Assembly: GCF_008710155.1 (NCBI RefSeq)
Contig: NZ_VYPZ01000011.1
Coordinates: 62,001 to 126,000, forward strand
Length of the DNA: 64,000 nucleotides
Source of the DNA: Sphingobium limneticum
GTDB taxonomy: Bacteria > Pseudomonadota > Alphaproteobacteria > Sphingomonadales > Sphingomonadaceae
Direction of reading: 5' to 3'
In this document: in pieces, positions 16,809 to 25,613 of the stretch
How the letters are laid out: every line of letters starts with the position of its first letter
How positions within the stretch are numbered: position 1 is the first letter of the stretch
Notes under the pieces: generated by a model
Told to the model about the DNA's origin: nothing
Databases searched by the model: none
Seen by the model: the letters and a program-made list of their open reading frames with translations, nothing else
Position numbers and translations under genes: made by a program

Positions 16809-19800
16809 TCAACGATCCATATTGACTATCCATTGCTCCAATATCGGGCCGCTTAGCGGCTTGGCCAATATCGCGACATTTCGCTTCTTCGTCCGCTCCA
16901 GCATCGACACGCCACGTTCCGCCGTCACCAATGCCACAGGCAGGCCGGGCCAACGTGCATGCAACGCGTCGATCAAGTCGATGCCGTCCCGCTCAGCCCC
17001 CAGCGCGAAATCGACCAAAGCCCCGTCGAACGGCCCGTCGGCAGCCAGCGCTTCCCTTTCGCTCGCCGCCACGACGCAGTCATTGCCCAACGCCTCCAGC
17101 ACCGCCCGCATCGCCGCGCGGTTGGCGCCGTCATCATCGACCACCAGCAGCCGCAAGCCGGGCGCCGCCAATGCGAGGCTACCCGCATGCGTAGCCTCGC
17201 CCGGATCGGCGGGCACACAGGGCAGGTTGATGGCAAAGCAACTTCCCCGCCCCTGCTGCGACCATACATCCACCTTCGCGCCGATCAGCGCGGCGGAGCG
17301 TTCCACGATCGCCAGCCCCAGGCCGATACCATTTTCGCTCCCCTGCCCGAGCCGTTCAAATTCTCGGAAAATGATATCCAGCTTATCGGGGGCGATGCCG
17401 ATGCCGCTGTCGCGCACCTCGATCCGCAGTCCCTGTCCGCGCCGCCGGGCTGCCACGATGATCCCGCCGCGCTCGGTATAACGGATCGCATTGGACAGGA
17501 AATTCTGAACGATCGACCGTAACAGCGACCGGTCCGTCTCGACCCAGCCATCCCCTGCCCCGACGCGCAGCGACAACCCCTTCTCCGCTGCCAACGGCGC
17601 CAGGCTCTCGGTCAGATCGACCAGCATCGCCCTCGCCGCAAAACGGCTCGGCTGCGGTGTCACCCCGCCGGCATCCAGCCGGGATATGTCGAGCAGCGCG
17701 CCGAGCAGATCATTGGCCCCCTCGATCGAGCGGTCCAGCCGCGCCAGCATCGCCCGCTCCGGCTCCTCCAGCCGCCTGCGTAGCGCAGCAGAAAAGAGCA
17801 TGGCCGCGTGGAGCGGTTGCAACAGATCATGGCTGGCCGCCGCCAGGAAGCGCGTCTTGTCCGCCATCGCCGCGGCCAGCTTCGCATTGACCTGCGACAA
17901 TTCCGCCGTGCGTTGCGCCACCGCCTGCTCCAGGTCGCGCCGGGCGGTTTCGGTCGCGGCGCGCGCCTGCGCCTCGATCGTGATGTCGGTAAAGCTCATC
18001 ACATAACCGCCATCGGGCATCGCCCCGCCCACCGTCTTGATAACACGTCCGTCGGGCCGATAGCGTTCGAAACTATGCGGCTTGCGGCTGCGCATATGGC
18101 CCAGGCGCCGGGCGACATGGTCGTCCACTTCGCCAGGGCCACAATCGCCACGCTCGGCATTGAAGCGGATCAAATCGGCGATCGGCACGCCCACCCGGAC
18201 CAGACCGGGCGGATAGCGGAACAGGTCGAGATAGCGGCTGTTCCAGGCGATCAGCCGCAGGTCGCGGTCGATCACGCTGACGCCGACATCGATATTCTCC
18301 AACGTCGCTGCCAACAGCCCCTGGGAGAAATGGAGCGACTGGCCCGACGCATCCAGCATCTGCGCGACCTCGGCAAAGCCCATGCCCTGCCCGGAAATGG
18401 CAGACGCCATGATCGCGCGCGCGGAGGATGCGCCCACCACGCTGCCGATCAGCCGTTCGGCCGTGCGGGCGCTGCCCTGGTCGATCGGCCGGTCCGAAGG
18501 CTCTTCCGCGCCGAAGGCCTCTGCCGCGGCATCTACGCCGACGAAGCGGGTGACCAGATCGCCCAGCGCCGCCATCGTACCGATCGGGGCGATCCCGCGC
18601 TGACGCACCAGTCCGGCCGTGCCGACCACGCGGACCGACACCAGCAGGGTTGCGAGCATATTGCCGCCCAGGCTGGCGATCGTGCCCAGCGTCACCACAT
18701 TGCCGTCCGTCCAGCGCGCGATCCAATCGGGCAGCAGATCTACCGAAGGCAGGAATAGCGCCAGCATCCAGATGGCAAAGCCGGTGAGCAGCCCCGCCCC
18801 GCCCGCGACCGGATCATTATGCGGCCGATATACCGCGCAGATCAGTGCCGGCGCGCATTGGGCAATGGCGACGAAGGCGATCAGGCCGACCGAGGCCAGC
18901 CCGGTCGTCAGCGGCGTAGCCATCGCATAGACGGTGGCCGCCGCGATCAGGCCGATGATGGCGATGCGCCGCACCCACAGCAGCCGTTCGCCCATATGGC
19001 TGCCGGCATCGGATCGACGCAGCAATATGGGTGCAAACAGATCGTTGGAGATCATGCTGGAGATGGCGACGATTTCCGTCACCACCATCGCCATCGCCGC
19101 CGACAAGCCACCGAAAAAGACGAGTAGCGCCAGCGCATCGAAGCCGAAATGCTGTGGCAGGCTGAGGACGAACAGGTCGGGCGCCGCTCCCTCCCCCAAC
19201 AGGGCCAGCCCTGCAGCCGCGATTGGCGGCACCGCCAGCACGGTCACCAGCAGATAGGCGATGAAGCCCCATCGTGCGCGCATGATGTCATCCGGCCCAC
19301 GCGCTTCCATGACGCTGACGAAGAAATGACGCGGCAAGCAAAGGATGGTCAGCATCGACAGGAGCGTGGTGACCAGGAAGTCGCCACCCAGCCTCGCCGG
19401 TGCGAAGGCGCTGCGGAAAGCCGCCACCCCCTCCGCGATCTGCGCCGTGGGCATGGTCCAGAGCAGCCAGCCGGCCAGCCCCGCCACGGGCAGCAACGCC
19501 GCAAGCTTCAGCACGGATTCGCCGGCCACCGCGAACAGGATCGCTTCATTCTGGCCGGCTACCTGATAACGGCGCGCGCCGAACAGCAGGGCGAACAGCG
19601 CCAGCGCGGCCGATGCGCCGATCAACGGCATCGTGCTTTCGGGCGTGCGCGACACCAGCGCGAAGCTGAAGGCGACCGACCGCAGTTGCAACGCGACATA
19701 GGGGATGGTGCCGAACAGCAGGATGATCGTCACCAGCGCGGCCATCACCCGGCTCTTGCCGAAGCGGGAGCCGATAAAGTCGGATATGGAGGTCGCGCCG

Positions 19801-20081
19801 TCGCGATGTACCTCGACATGCAGGCGGCGCAGGAAGCCCCCGCCCAGCGCCATCAGCAGCGCTGGCCCCAGATAGATGGGCAGATAGTCCCACCCGCCCG
19901 TCGCAGCGCTGCCGACCGCACCGAAATAGGTCCAGCTGGTACAGTAGACCGCGAGGGCCAGCCCATAGGCATGAATGCGCCAGCGTGAGCCGCTGAGCCG
20001 TGTGCGATAGCGATGGACAAAAGCTGCGCCGCCGAACAACAGCGCGGCATAGAGGATGGCCAGGAGGATGGTGATGGACAT
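16809..20081 (-). CDS. crbS: Hybrid sensor histidine kinase with N-terminal sodium/solute-symporter domain, CrbS-like
   Basis: 1090-aa membrane kinase. Residues about 1-490 form an SLC5/SSS transporter-like domain with about 13 helices. A linker precedes a PAS-like domain (about 590-690, LENIDVGVSVIDRDLRLIAW) and a coiled coil. The HisKA domain has phospho-accepting H751 (AASHDLLQPLHAA). The ATPase domain shows N- and G-box features (NAIRYTERGG, GIGLGLAIVERS). A C-terminal receiver domain has D1024 (GALVDFALG). CrbS kinases are proposed to sense acetate flux and phosphorylate CrbR to activate acs, which matches acsA and crbR next door. It is convergent with crbR, with 32 bases between stops. 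No strong ribosome site precedes ATG 20081. Confidence 0.9.
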   Translation of the reverse strand: MSITILLAILYAALLFGGAAFVHRYRTRLSGSRWRIHAYGLALAVYCTSWTYFGAVGSAATGGWDYLPIYLGPALLMALGGGFLRRLHVEVHRDGATSISDFIGSRFGKSRVMAALVTIILLFGTIPYVALQLRSVAFSFALVSRTPESTMPLIGASAALALFALLFGARRYQVAGQNEAILFAVAGESVLKLAALLPVAGLAGWLLWTMPTAQIAEGVAAFRSAFAPARLGGDFLVTTLLSMLTILCLPRHFFVSVMEARGPDDIMRARWGFIAYLLVTVLAVPPIAAAGLALLGEGAAPDLFVLSLPQHFGFDALALLVFFGGLSAAMAMVVTEIVAISSMISNDLFAPILLRRSDAGSHMGERLLWVRRIAIIGLIAAATVYAMATPLTTGLASVGLIAFVAIAQCAPALICAVYRPHNDPVAGGAGLLTGFAIWMLALFLPSVDLLPDWIARWTDGNVVTLGTIASLGGNMLATLLVSVRVVGTAGLVRQRGIAPIGTMAALGDLVTRFVGVDAAAEAFGAEEPSDRPIDQGSARTAERLIGSVVGASSARAIMASAISGQGMGFAEVAQMLDASGQSLHFSQGLLAATLENIDVGVSVIDRDLRLIAWNSRYLDLFRYPPGLVRVGVPIADLIRFNAERGDCGPGEVDDHVARRLGHMRSRKPHSFERYRPDGRVIKTVGGAMPDGGYVMSFTDITIEAQARAATETARRDLEQAVAQRTAELSQVNAKLAAAMADKTRFLAAASHDLLQPLHAAMLFSAALRRRLEEPERAMLARLDRSIEGANDLLGALLDISRLDAGGVTPQPSRFAARAMLVDLTESLAPLAAEKGLSLRVGAGDGWVETDRSLLRSIVQNFLSNAIRYTERGGIIVAARRRGQGLRIEVRDSGIGIAPDKLDIIFREFERLGQGSENGIGLGLAIVERSAALIGAKVDVWSQQGRGSCFAINLPCVPADPGEATHAGSLALAAPGLRLLVVDDDGANRAAMRAVLEALGNDCVVAASEREALAADGPFDGALVDFALGAERDGIDLIDALHARWPGLPVALVTAERGVSMLERTKKRNVAILAKPLSGPILEQWIVNMDR

Positions 20082-20159
20082 GGCCTAGGCATAATCGCCT
20101 CTGTGACCCTCGCCAATCCGCACGAAAGAGGGAGGGATTGGCGGTCGTTGAAATTCGCT

Positions 20160-20236
20160 GTACAAGATGACTATCTAAAACGCATTTATCGTTGAATATC
20201 AGTGATGATATTATTGATAAATAGCGATATTTCTCA
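20160..20236. other. AT-rich segment upstream of the DUF1612 gene
   Basis: About 75 bases markedly richer in A and T than the flanks, including the inverted repeat AATATC (20195-20200) / GATATT (20207-20212) and repeated TGAT/GATA words. It separates crbS from the replicon cassette. It may be the promoter of the DUF1612 gene or an easily melted element of the replicon. Confidence 0.4.
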
Positions 20237-20245
20237 GGACTTGAA

Positions 20246-21280
20246 TTGTTCGATCTCAACGAAAATCCGTCGGATATCGAACGTGGTATGAATGATAACA
20301 CGTTGCTGGTCGCCTATGCCGACGCCCAATCCCTGCTTGCGCGTATCGAGGAACGGCAAAGGCTCAGCCCGGTACGTCGTCCCTGGGGGATACGACGCTT
20401 CATCACCGAACGCCAGTCCCTTGCATGGATCGATGCCACCGCGATCGACGCGGACGCCTTTACGGTCGACGGGCGCGGGCATGTAAGCGGGGCGGATTTC
20501 GACCTCACCCATTGGCGCAGAGCGATCGGGGCGCCTGTGACACTGGATATGATAAGAAGCGACAGCGCAGGCTTGCTCGACTGGCTGGGGGTGGAGGATG
20601 CCACCGTTGCAGCTACGCCTTGGGCGGCCCCTGCCCTGCCGCTGTCCGACATCCGGATACGGGTGGAAGCGTGGCAGAAGGCCGTGGCAACGCTGCCCCC
20701 CTCCCCGCCCCTGCTCTATGGTGCACGTCTCGCCCAATCCTGGTGGTCGCGTACGCCGATCGGTCGCGGTGATGCAGTTGCCAGTTTTCTGATCGGTGAC
20801 CGTTTCGGACCGGGCCGGTTCGATGTTTCGTCAGGCGGACTCGTGGCCCTGGGTTTCCAGTTGAACGGCACGGCTTGGAAAATTGCCGATCCTGATCGGT
20901 ACGATCGGCTATGGCTGCGAGCGATTGCGGATGGCGCGCGGCACCTGCTCGATCAGGAACTGCGACTGCGCAGCTATGCCCATCGCACCGCCGCGCACAT
21001 TGCCAACCGTCGTCGTCCGGGCCGACTGAAAGAAGTCGTGATGCTGGCCATGGCGCATCCTCATATCGGCAGCCGGCTCGTTGCCGATCGACTTGACATC
21101 ACCTCTGCCGGCGCGATCAAATTGCTGACCATCGCGACCGAAGCCGGGCTGCTTGTGGAGCGCTCTGGCCAAGCCAGCTACCGCACCTACAGCATCCCGG
21201 TAAGCAACCTGCCGTCTACATCGAGCATCTCAGATCCGCTTACCGATCCCCAAATGCATGATTTTTGGTCGGAGGCATGA
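20246..21280 (+). CDS. DUF1612/HTH_13 (RHE_PE00001-family) helix-turn-helix protein
   Basis: 344-aa protein of a family common on alphaproteobacterial plasmids and chromids. The N-terminal half (LLVAYADAQSLLARIEERQRLSPVRRPWGIRRF and following) is the DUF1612 part. The C-terminal part has a winged-helix-like segment (RRPGRLKEVVMLAMAHPHIGSRLVADRLDITSAGAIKLLTIATEAGLLVERSG). TTG 20246 is taken as the start because AGGA lies 6 bases upstream; ATG 20288 is possible. It is convergent with repA across a 695-base non-coding segment. The role is unknown; location suggests replicon copy control, addiction or maintenance, but that is inference. Confidence 0.75.
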   Translation: MFDLNENPSDIERGMNDNTLLVAYADAQSLLARIEERQRLSPVRRPWGIRRFITERQSLAWIDATAIDADAFTVDGRGHVSGADFDLTHWRRAIGAPVTLDMIRSDSAGLLDWLGVEDATVAATPWAAPALPLSDIRIRVEAWQKAVATLPPSPPLLYGARLAQSWWSRTPIGRGDAVASFLIGDRFGPGRFDVSSGGLVALGFQLNGTAWKIADPDRYDRLWLRAIADGARHLLDQELRLRSYAHRTAAHIANRRRPGRLKEVVMLAMAHPHIGSRLVADRLDITSAGAIKLLTIATEAGLLVERSGQASYRTYSIPVSNLPSTSSISDPLTDPQMHDFWSEA

Positions 21281-21975
21281 AAAAATCGGCCTCGCCAGAA
21301 GCTCGCTGAGCGCCTTTTCGAGGCTCAGATAGGCCGTATGATCTGGAAGGCCCTTCGGTGTCCTACGGGCCCCTCAGGCCGCCTCATGGCATTTCCCACT
21401 TTTGTTCTATTCCGCACGTCGGATTCAGTTCGCGACCGCCGCATATTTTGAGCCTTTGCCAAAAAGACGACGCATGCGCTAATGGGACGCGGTTTTCCCG
21501 CTTGCGTCAGCTGGGAATAGGGGGAGGGGGGCCGCACCGGCCGTCACTTCACTTCGGGACTCCCTCCCATCCAACATGTTTCGAAGTTGCGTAACAGAGG
21601 GCAACACCGTTTCTTGCGATCTGTTCGAAAACACGTTCAGCGGCCGCTTGCTGTAACCGGGCCTGAGCAGGCGGAGCGTGTCAATGCGATGAATGTCCGG
21701 AAACAGCAGCTATCTGACTCGGCCTTGCGTGCGGAGGAGGCTCAGCGACGTGTCAGGTTGCTAAGCATCGTGTTTTCAGAATCACCTCATTCAGACCGCA
21801 ACATCGCCGCGGTTACAGATCGGCAGGTGACGACCTCATCGGTCGAGGGGCTGAGAAGGACGGATTTGCGTCGCTATCCATTGATGTCGTGATATTGCGC
21901 AGGGCTCATCCGCGACCGCTGCCATCGTCGGGCGTCAATGATGACGTGATTCTAAAAACACGTCGAATGAAGAAT
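21281..21975. other. 695-base non-coding segment between the DUF1612 gene and repA
   Basis: No open frame here has a plausible start, ribosome site or family resemblance. Visible structure is modest: CTGAGC/GCTCAG (21306-21311 and 21323-21328), GACGTG/CACGTC (21943-21948 and 21959-21964), and at least five GANTC methylation sites. No DnaA consensus box or iteron array was found by eye. Position beside an RPA-type initiator gene makes it a candidate for part of the replication origin. Confidence 0.4.
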
Positions 21976-23220
21976 TCAGGGCCGCAACTTATATTTGTTG
22001 CGGCGGTGATGTTCCTTCACGAAGCCATAGAAGCGCTTGGAATAGTTGCGCGGCAACTCATGCGGATTGGCGCCCAGAAAGGCATCGAACCTACGCATCA
22101 GTTCATCATAGTCCCAGCCGGGAAAGTCGCTGCGGATCGCGTCATGAACGTGGGCGTCCAATATATCGCGCGCCCGCCCGCCAGATAGGGGGACCGGTTT
22201 GGCCTTGCTTCTGTCCGCACCCGGGCTTCGCAACCCGCCGGCCGCTTGCGCGATCAGCGTCATGGCCTGCCGCGGATCGATCATCGCCTGCTCGTCATCC
22301 TCTGCTGGCGTGACAGAGGAGGGGAGGGGGTTCGCCCGGACAGATCGCGCGCGTTCGGCCATGTGCCGACGCATGACCATCCGCATCTTGGGCTTCGTGC
22401 TATCGGGATTGACGACCTCAAGGCTGATGTCCGGCAATTCATTCGCCTTGGCAAGGTCGAGCAGTTTGCGCTTGAATACCGGATAGCTGCTCTCGCTACC
22501 GCTCTTCTGATGGAGCGTTTCGAAGCCGATGACGAAGCCTTCCGCGCCGTTGCCGCCCGCATGTTTGCGCGAGGCGCGGTACAGCCATTTGCCAAGGCCG
22601 CTGGTAATCTCGAAATAGAGCGGTGAAATGGCCAGCACATTGCGCTTGTCCATAACCCCGTCGAAGAACCATTTGGAGAGGGTGATTTCCATGCCGAGCG
22701 AACGCTGGGTCCGCTCATCCACCAGATGGGTGTAGCTGTCGATCCAGGAGAAGGTCGTTTCCCGGCTCTTGGCGCTGGCGCGAATATTGGTCTTGATCGT
22801 CGTCGCCTGCAGCCGGTCGAGCGCGCTGACCAGCCGCTCATAGGCCCGCCCGCTGGTGCCCCAGCAAATGCGCTTGAGCAGATCGCCTGGCTGAAGGCGA
22901 ATAACGGGCGAGAGATCGTTGAGGCCACGCTCGCGCAGCTCGTTAAGATGTGACGCCAGATAGATCATGATATCCGCGTCCCAGATCGTCGCCATTCCAT
23001 AGGTAGGATTGGGCGAAACATGGACGGTGACCGCCTTGTCCGGACTGACATAATCGATCGGCTTGACGCGCTTGCGCTTCGACAGGCTGAAGAACGGCCG
23101 CTGCATCGTCTCCTGATAATCGCGCAGGGAGATGTCGCTGAAATCCGGCAGGGTGAAGAACATTTCGAACTGGACCTTGCGCTCCTTCAGCGCCGTCTTG
23201 AGTTCGCCCTCATTCGCCAC
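21976..23220 (-). CDS. repA: Replication initiator protein A (RPA family)
   Basis: 414-aa initiator of the RPA family used by sphingomonad plasmids and second chromosomes to bind the origin and load the replisome. The diagnostic N-terminal segment QRPFFSLSKRKRVKPIDY is present, followed by a winged-helix-rich core (MATIWDADIMIYLASHLNELRERGL; SWIDSYTHLVDERTQRSLGMEITLSKWF). It starts with GTG 23220; the nearby upstream ATGs are out of frame. An 8-bp hairpin (GCCGCAAC/GTTGCGGC, 21981-22004) overlaps its last codons. It is third in a parA-parB-repA order, like repABC, with 107 bases separating it from parB. Confidence 0.88.
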   Translation of the reverse strand: MANEGELKTALKERKVQFEMFFTLPDFSDISLRDYQETMQRPFFSLSKRKRVKPIDYVSPDKAVTVHVSPNPTYGMATIWDADIMIYLASHLNELRERGLNDLSPVIRLQPGDLLKRICWGTSGRAYERLVSALDRLQATTIKTNIRASAKSRETTFSWIDSYTHLVDERTQRSLGMEITLSKWFFDGVMDKRNVLAISPLYFEITSGLGKWLYRASRKHAGGNGAEGFVIGFETLHQKSGSESSYPVFKRKLLDLAKANELPDISLEVVNPDSTKPKMRMVMRRHMAERARSVRANPLPSSVTPAEDDEQAMIDPRQAMTLIAQAAGGLRSPGADRSKAKPVPLSGGRARDILDAHVHDAIRSDFPGWDYDELMRRFDAFLGANPHELPRNYSKRFYGFVKEHHRRNKYKLRP

Positions 23221-23327
23221 CCTGCATCATCCCATTTGCTGTCCCCCCGGGGGGAAATCGATATAACAAACTGAAATATAAGGTTTATTCCTCTATTTTC
23301 AGCTTTTCGTTCCTGCAAAGCGCCTGT
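23221..23327. promoter_or_regulatory. parB-repA intergenic control region
   Basis: 107 bases with an uninterrupted 14-bp palindrome, TCCCCCCGGGGGGA (23242-23255), 22 bases upstream of the repA start, and an AT-rich stretch holding CTGAAA (23271-23276) / TTTCAG (23297-23302). In repABC replicons the equivalent gap encodes a counter-transcribed RNA that limits initiator synthesis. A comparable role here is inferred from position only. Confidence 0.45.
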
Positions 23328-24347
23328 TTATCGCCGCTTTGCGGTGCGAATACGCGCCGCGTCGATCACCGGGCGCAACGCTTCCAATATGGCATCGGTC
23401 GACAGGTCCGACGGGGTGAGCGTGAGCGTCAGAACCTTCTGCTGATCCTTCAGCACCTCGCCGATCGGCTTGCCATTGCTGCCCGCAATCGCCGCCTTTT
23501 GCACGCGCCCCTTGGCCGTCATCGCCTTGAGCAGACGGCTCATCACCTCCGCGCCCGCAATGGGCTGTTCGTCACCCGAACGACGGAAACTCTGCTCCGA
23601 TGCGATCTGGTCAGCTGCCGCCTCCAGCTTCGTCCGGCTTGCCGGATCGCGCAACAGCGGCAGCAGCTTCTCACCATATTTGGCCTGCAGATCCATGGGC
23701 GAATGGAAGGCGCTGACGAGGAAGGGGGGGATGTCGGTCAACGCAATATAACGCGACAATTGCGACTTGGAGATTTTCAGCCGCTCGGCCATGCGCAACT
23801 GCACACCGCCATAGAAGCGATCGACCGCAGCCTTGTAATTTAAGCCACGCTCCAGATCGGAAATATCCTCCCGCTCGCGATTTTCGATATCGGCCAGACG
23901 GAAGGCCGCCTCATCGTCCAGATCCTCGATGATCGCGATCAGATCGATGTCGGGATAATGGTTGCCGTTAAGCCAGCTGATCGCCCAGTGACGCCGGGTT
24001 CCCGTGACCAGTTCATAGGGCAGGGGGCCGTTGGGCGTACGCCGCACAACCGCAGGAATACGATTGCCGCCTTCGGCCAGGATGGAATCGATCAGGCTGC
24101 GCAGCCGATGTTCGTCCAGCAGCGAATAGTCACGCGCATTGCCGGGCCAGATCGAACATTCCGCCGGCTTCAACCGGATGGTCGGCCGTTTCACGATCCG
24201 CGCGGCTTCGCCAAAAGCTTCCAACCGCTTGTTGGTGAAATTGACGCGGCCGGGCGCCGCGGTTTCGCCCGTAACCGGATCAGGCGCCACGACGGGTTCG
24301 GCGGGAACGGAGGCAAGCGCCTCGCTGATCAGCGAGCGCCGGCTCAT
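23328..24347 (-). CDS. parB: ParB/RepB-type partition protein
   Basis: 339-aa centromere-binding partition protein. The ParB/Srx nucleotide-binding domain lies at about residues 55-150 (RLKPAECSIWPGNARDYSLLDEHRL; VTGTRRHWAISWLNG; ENREREDISDLERG). A helix-turn-helix follows (RMAERLKISKSQLSRYIALTDIPPFL). ATG 24347 overlaps the parA stop by 4 bases (ATGA), so the two are translated together. ParB would load on a parS site of the same replicon and stimulate ParA ATPase. No 16-bp chromosomal-type parS palindrome was seen in the window. Confidence 0.93.
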   Translation of the reverse strand: MSRRSLISEALASVPAEPVVAPDPVTGETAAPGRVNFTNKRLEAFGEAARIVKRPTIRLKPAECSIWPGNARDYSLLDEHRLRSLIDSILAEGGNRIPAVVRRTPNGPLPYELVTGTRRHWAISWLNGNHYPDIDLIAIIEDLDDEAAFRLADIENREREDISDLERGLNYKAAVDRFYGGVQLRMAERLKISKSQLSRYIALTDIPPFLVSAFHSPMDLQAKYGEKLLPLLRDPASRTKLEAAADQIASEQSFRRSGDEQPIAGAEVMSRLLKAMTAKGRVQKAAIAGSNGKPIGEVLKDQQKVLTLTLTPSDLSTDAILEALRPVIDAARIRTAKRR

Positions 24348-25540
24348 GCCGCGACACTCACGCCAGCGTCAGCAGCGCCGGTCAGGCTGGTCGATGCCCA
24401 TTGCTGCCTGATCTGTTGTTCGACCTCGCCGAACACGGCATCGAGATTGTCGCGACACCGCATATAGGTCTGATGCGACGCCGACGGTTTGGATTCATAG
24501 ATGGAGCGGAAGGCCTGTGTGGCATTCTTGATTTCTTCGGAAGCCAGGATCGGTTGGCCCAGCAACAGGCCCGCATAGGTCGCCTGCATGATCCGCCACA
24601 TATCATTTTCACCCGGCTTGCTGGGCGAAAAGGTGGAACAGACGACGCGGATGAAGCCATAATTGACCGGCGTGCCATTTTGTTCGAGGATTTCGATATT
24701 GTCCGCGATCGTGTCCATGAAATGGATGGTGGACAGATAATCGAGCTGGCGCGCGGGTACGGGGATGAGCAGGCCGGTCGCGGCCGCCATCACATTGAGA
24801 CCCAGAAAGCCCATGGCTGGCGGGGGATCGAGCAGGATCACGTCGAAATCCTTGGCCACGCTGGATATGCCGATACGCAGTGCCTGAAGACTTTCGCGCA
24901 CCGCCTGCCCGCCTTCGCGCAGGGTAGAGGTCAGATCCCATTCCGCGTCCTGAAGGCCAAGGCTGGACGGGACGATCTTGATCGTGGGCCAGGGCGTGTC
25001 GCGGATCGTCTGGGCGAAATCGCTGAAGGTGCTGCGCGGCGACAGGAATGTGCCCAGCGTCTGATCATCGTCGATCAGCGTTTCGGGCTGGATATCGAAC
25101 ATGGTGGTGGTCGATGCCTGGGGATCGCAGTCGATCACCAGCACGCGATAGCCATGCAGCGCCAGATAGTCGGCCAGATGCTTGGTAATGGTGCTCTTGC
25201 CCACGCCGCCCTTGAAATTCTGAACCGCCAGGACGACCGCATCCTCGTCCGGCTGCTTGCCGACATGGATGCCCAAAGCCTCGCGGATCTGGGTCAGGTC
25301 TTCCAGCGTGTAATAGCGGCGGCCATTGGGCTGCTGCTTGGGCTGGGGCAGGCGCCCCTTGGATTCCGCTTTGGCCAATGCTTCGGGCGTGCGGCCGATC
25401 AGTTCGGCGGCAACCGTCGGTCCGAAGGTGATATCGAGCGTCTTGCGCGTGTCAGGGCGGAACACGATCGTCTTGATATGATCGCGCATTTGCTGGCACG
25501 CAGTGGTGACGTTACGCAGCGTGTTGACGGTAAACGACAT
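24344..25540 (-). CDS. parA: ParA/RepA-type partition ATPase
   Basis: 398-aa type Ia partition ATPase. The N-terminal extension contains a MerR-like helix-turn-helix (about residues 40-90, PTVAAELIGRTPEALAKAES onward), which in this class represses its own promoter. The deviant Walker A KGGVGKST is at 110-117, followed by IDCDPQAS and a Walker B region (FDVILLDPPPAMG). ATG 25540 is chosen over the TTG-like positions upstream because GAGGGG lies 6-8 bases before it. It is first of the parA-parB-repA set. Promoter and operator-like repeats lie just upstream. Confidence 0.93.
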   Translation of the reverse strand: MSFTVNTLRNVTTACQQMRDHIKTIVFRPDTRKTLDITFGPTVAAELIGRTPEALAKAESKGRLPQPKQQPNGRRYYTLEDLTQIREALGIHVGKQPDEDAVVLAVQNFKGGVGKSTITKHLADYLALHGYRVLVIDCDPQASTTTMFDIQPETLIDDDQTLGTFLSPRSTFSDFAQTIRDTPWPTIKIVPSSLGLQDAEWDLTSTLREGGQAVRESLQALRIGISSVAKDFDVILLDPPPAMGFLGLNVMAAATGLLIPVPARQLDYLSTIHFMDTIADNIEILEQNGTPVNYGFIRVVCSTFSPSKPGENDMWRIMQATYAGLLLGQPILASEEIKNATQAFRSIYESKPSASHQTYMRCRDNLDAVFGEVEQQIRQQWASTSLTGAADAGVSVAA

Positions 25541-25572
25541 AGCGCCCCTCATTGCCGAATCATGGCGGTAAA

Positions 25573-25613
25573 ATGGTTAGCGTTTAATGCGCTCATTTAG
25601 CCATGAAAGTCAA
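25573..25613 (-). promoter_or_regulatory. Predicted parA promoter with overlapping operator-like repeat
   Basis: Reading toward parA: TTGACT (25608-25613), a 17-base spacer, then GCATTA (25585-25590). Inverted words ATGGCTA (25598-25604 on the minus strand) and TAACCAT (25573-25579 on the minus strand) bracket the -10 element. CTAACCAT recurs on the plus strand at 25731-25738. The arrangement fits autorepression by the N-terminal domain of ParA. Confidence 0.45.

Noticed and set aside
21587-21892. 101-residue frame in the gap next to repA
   Set aside because: No ribosome site and an unconvincing residue pattern; left as non-coding.
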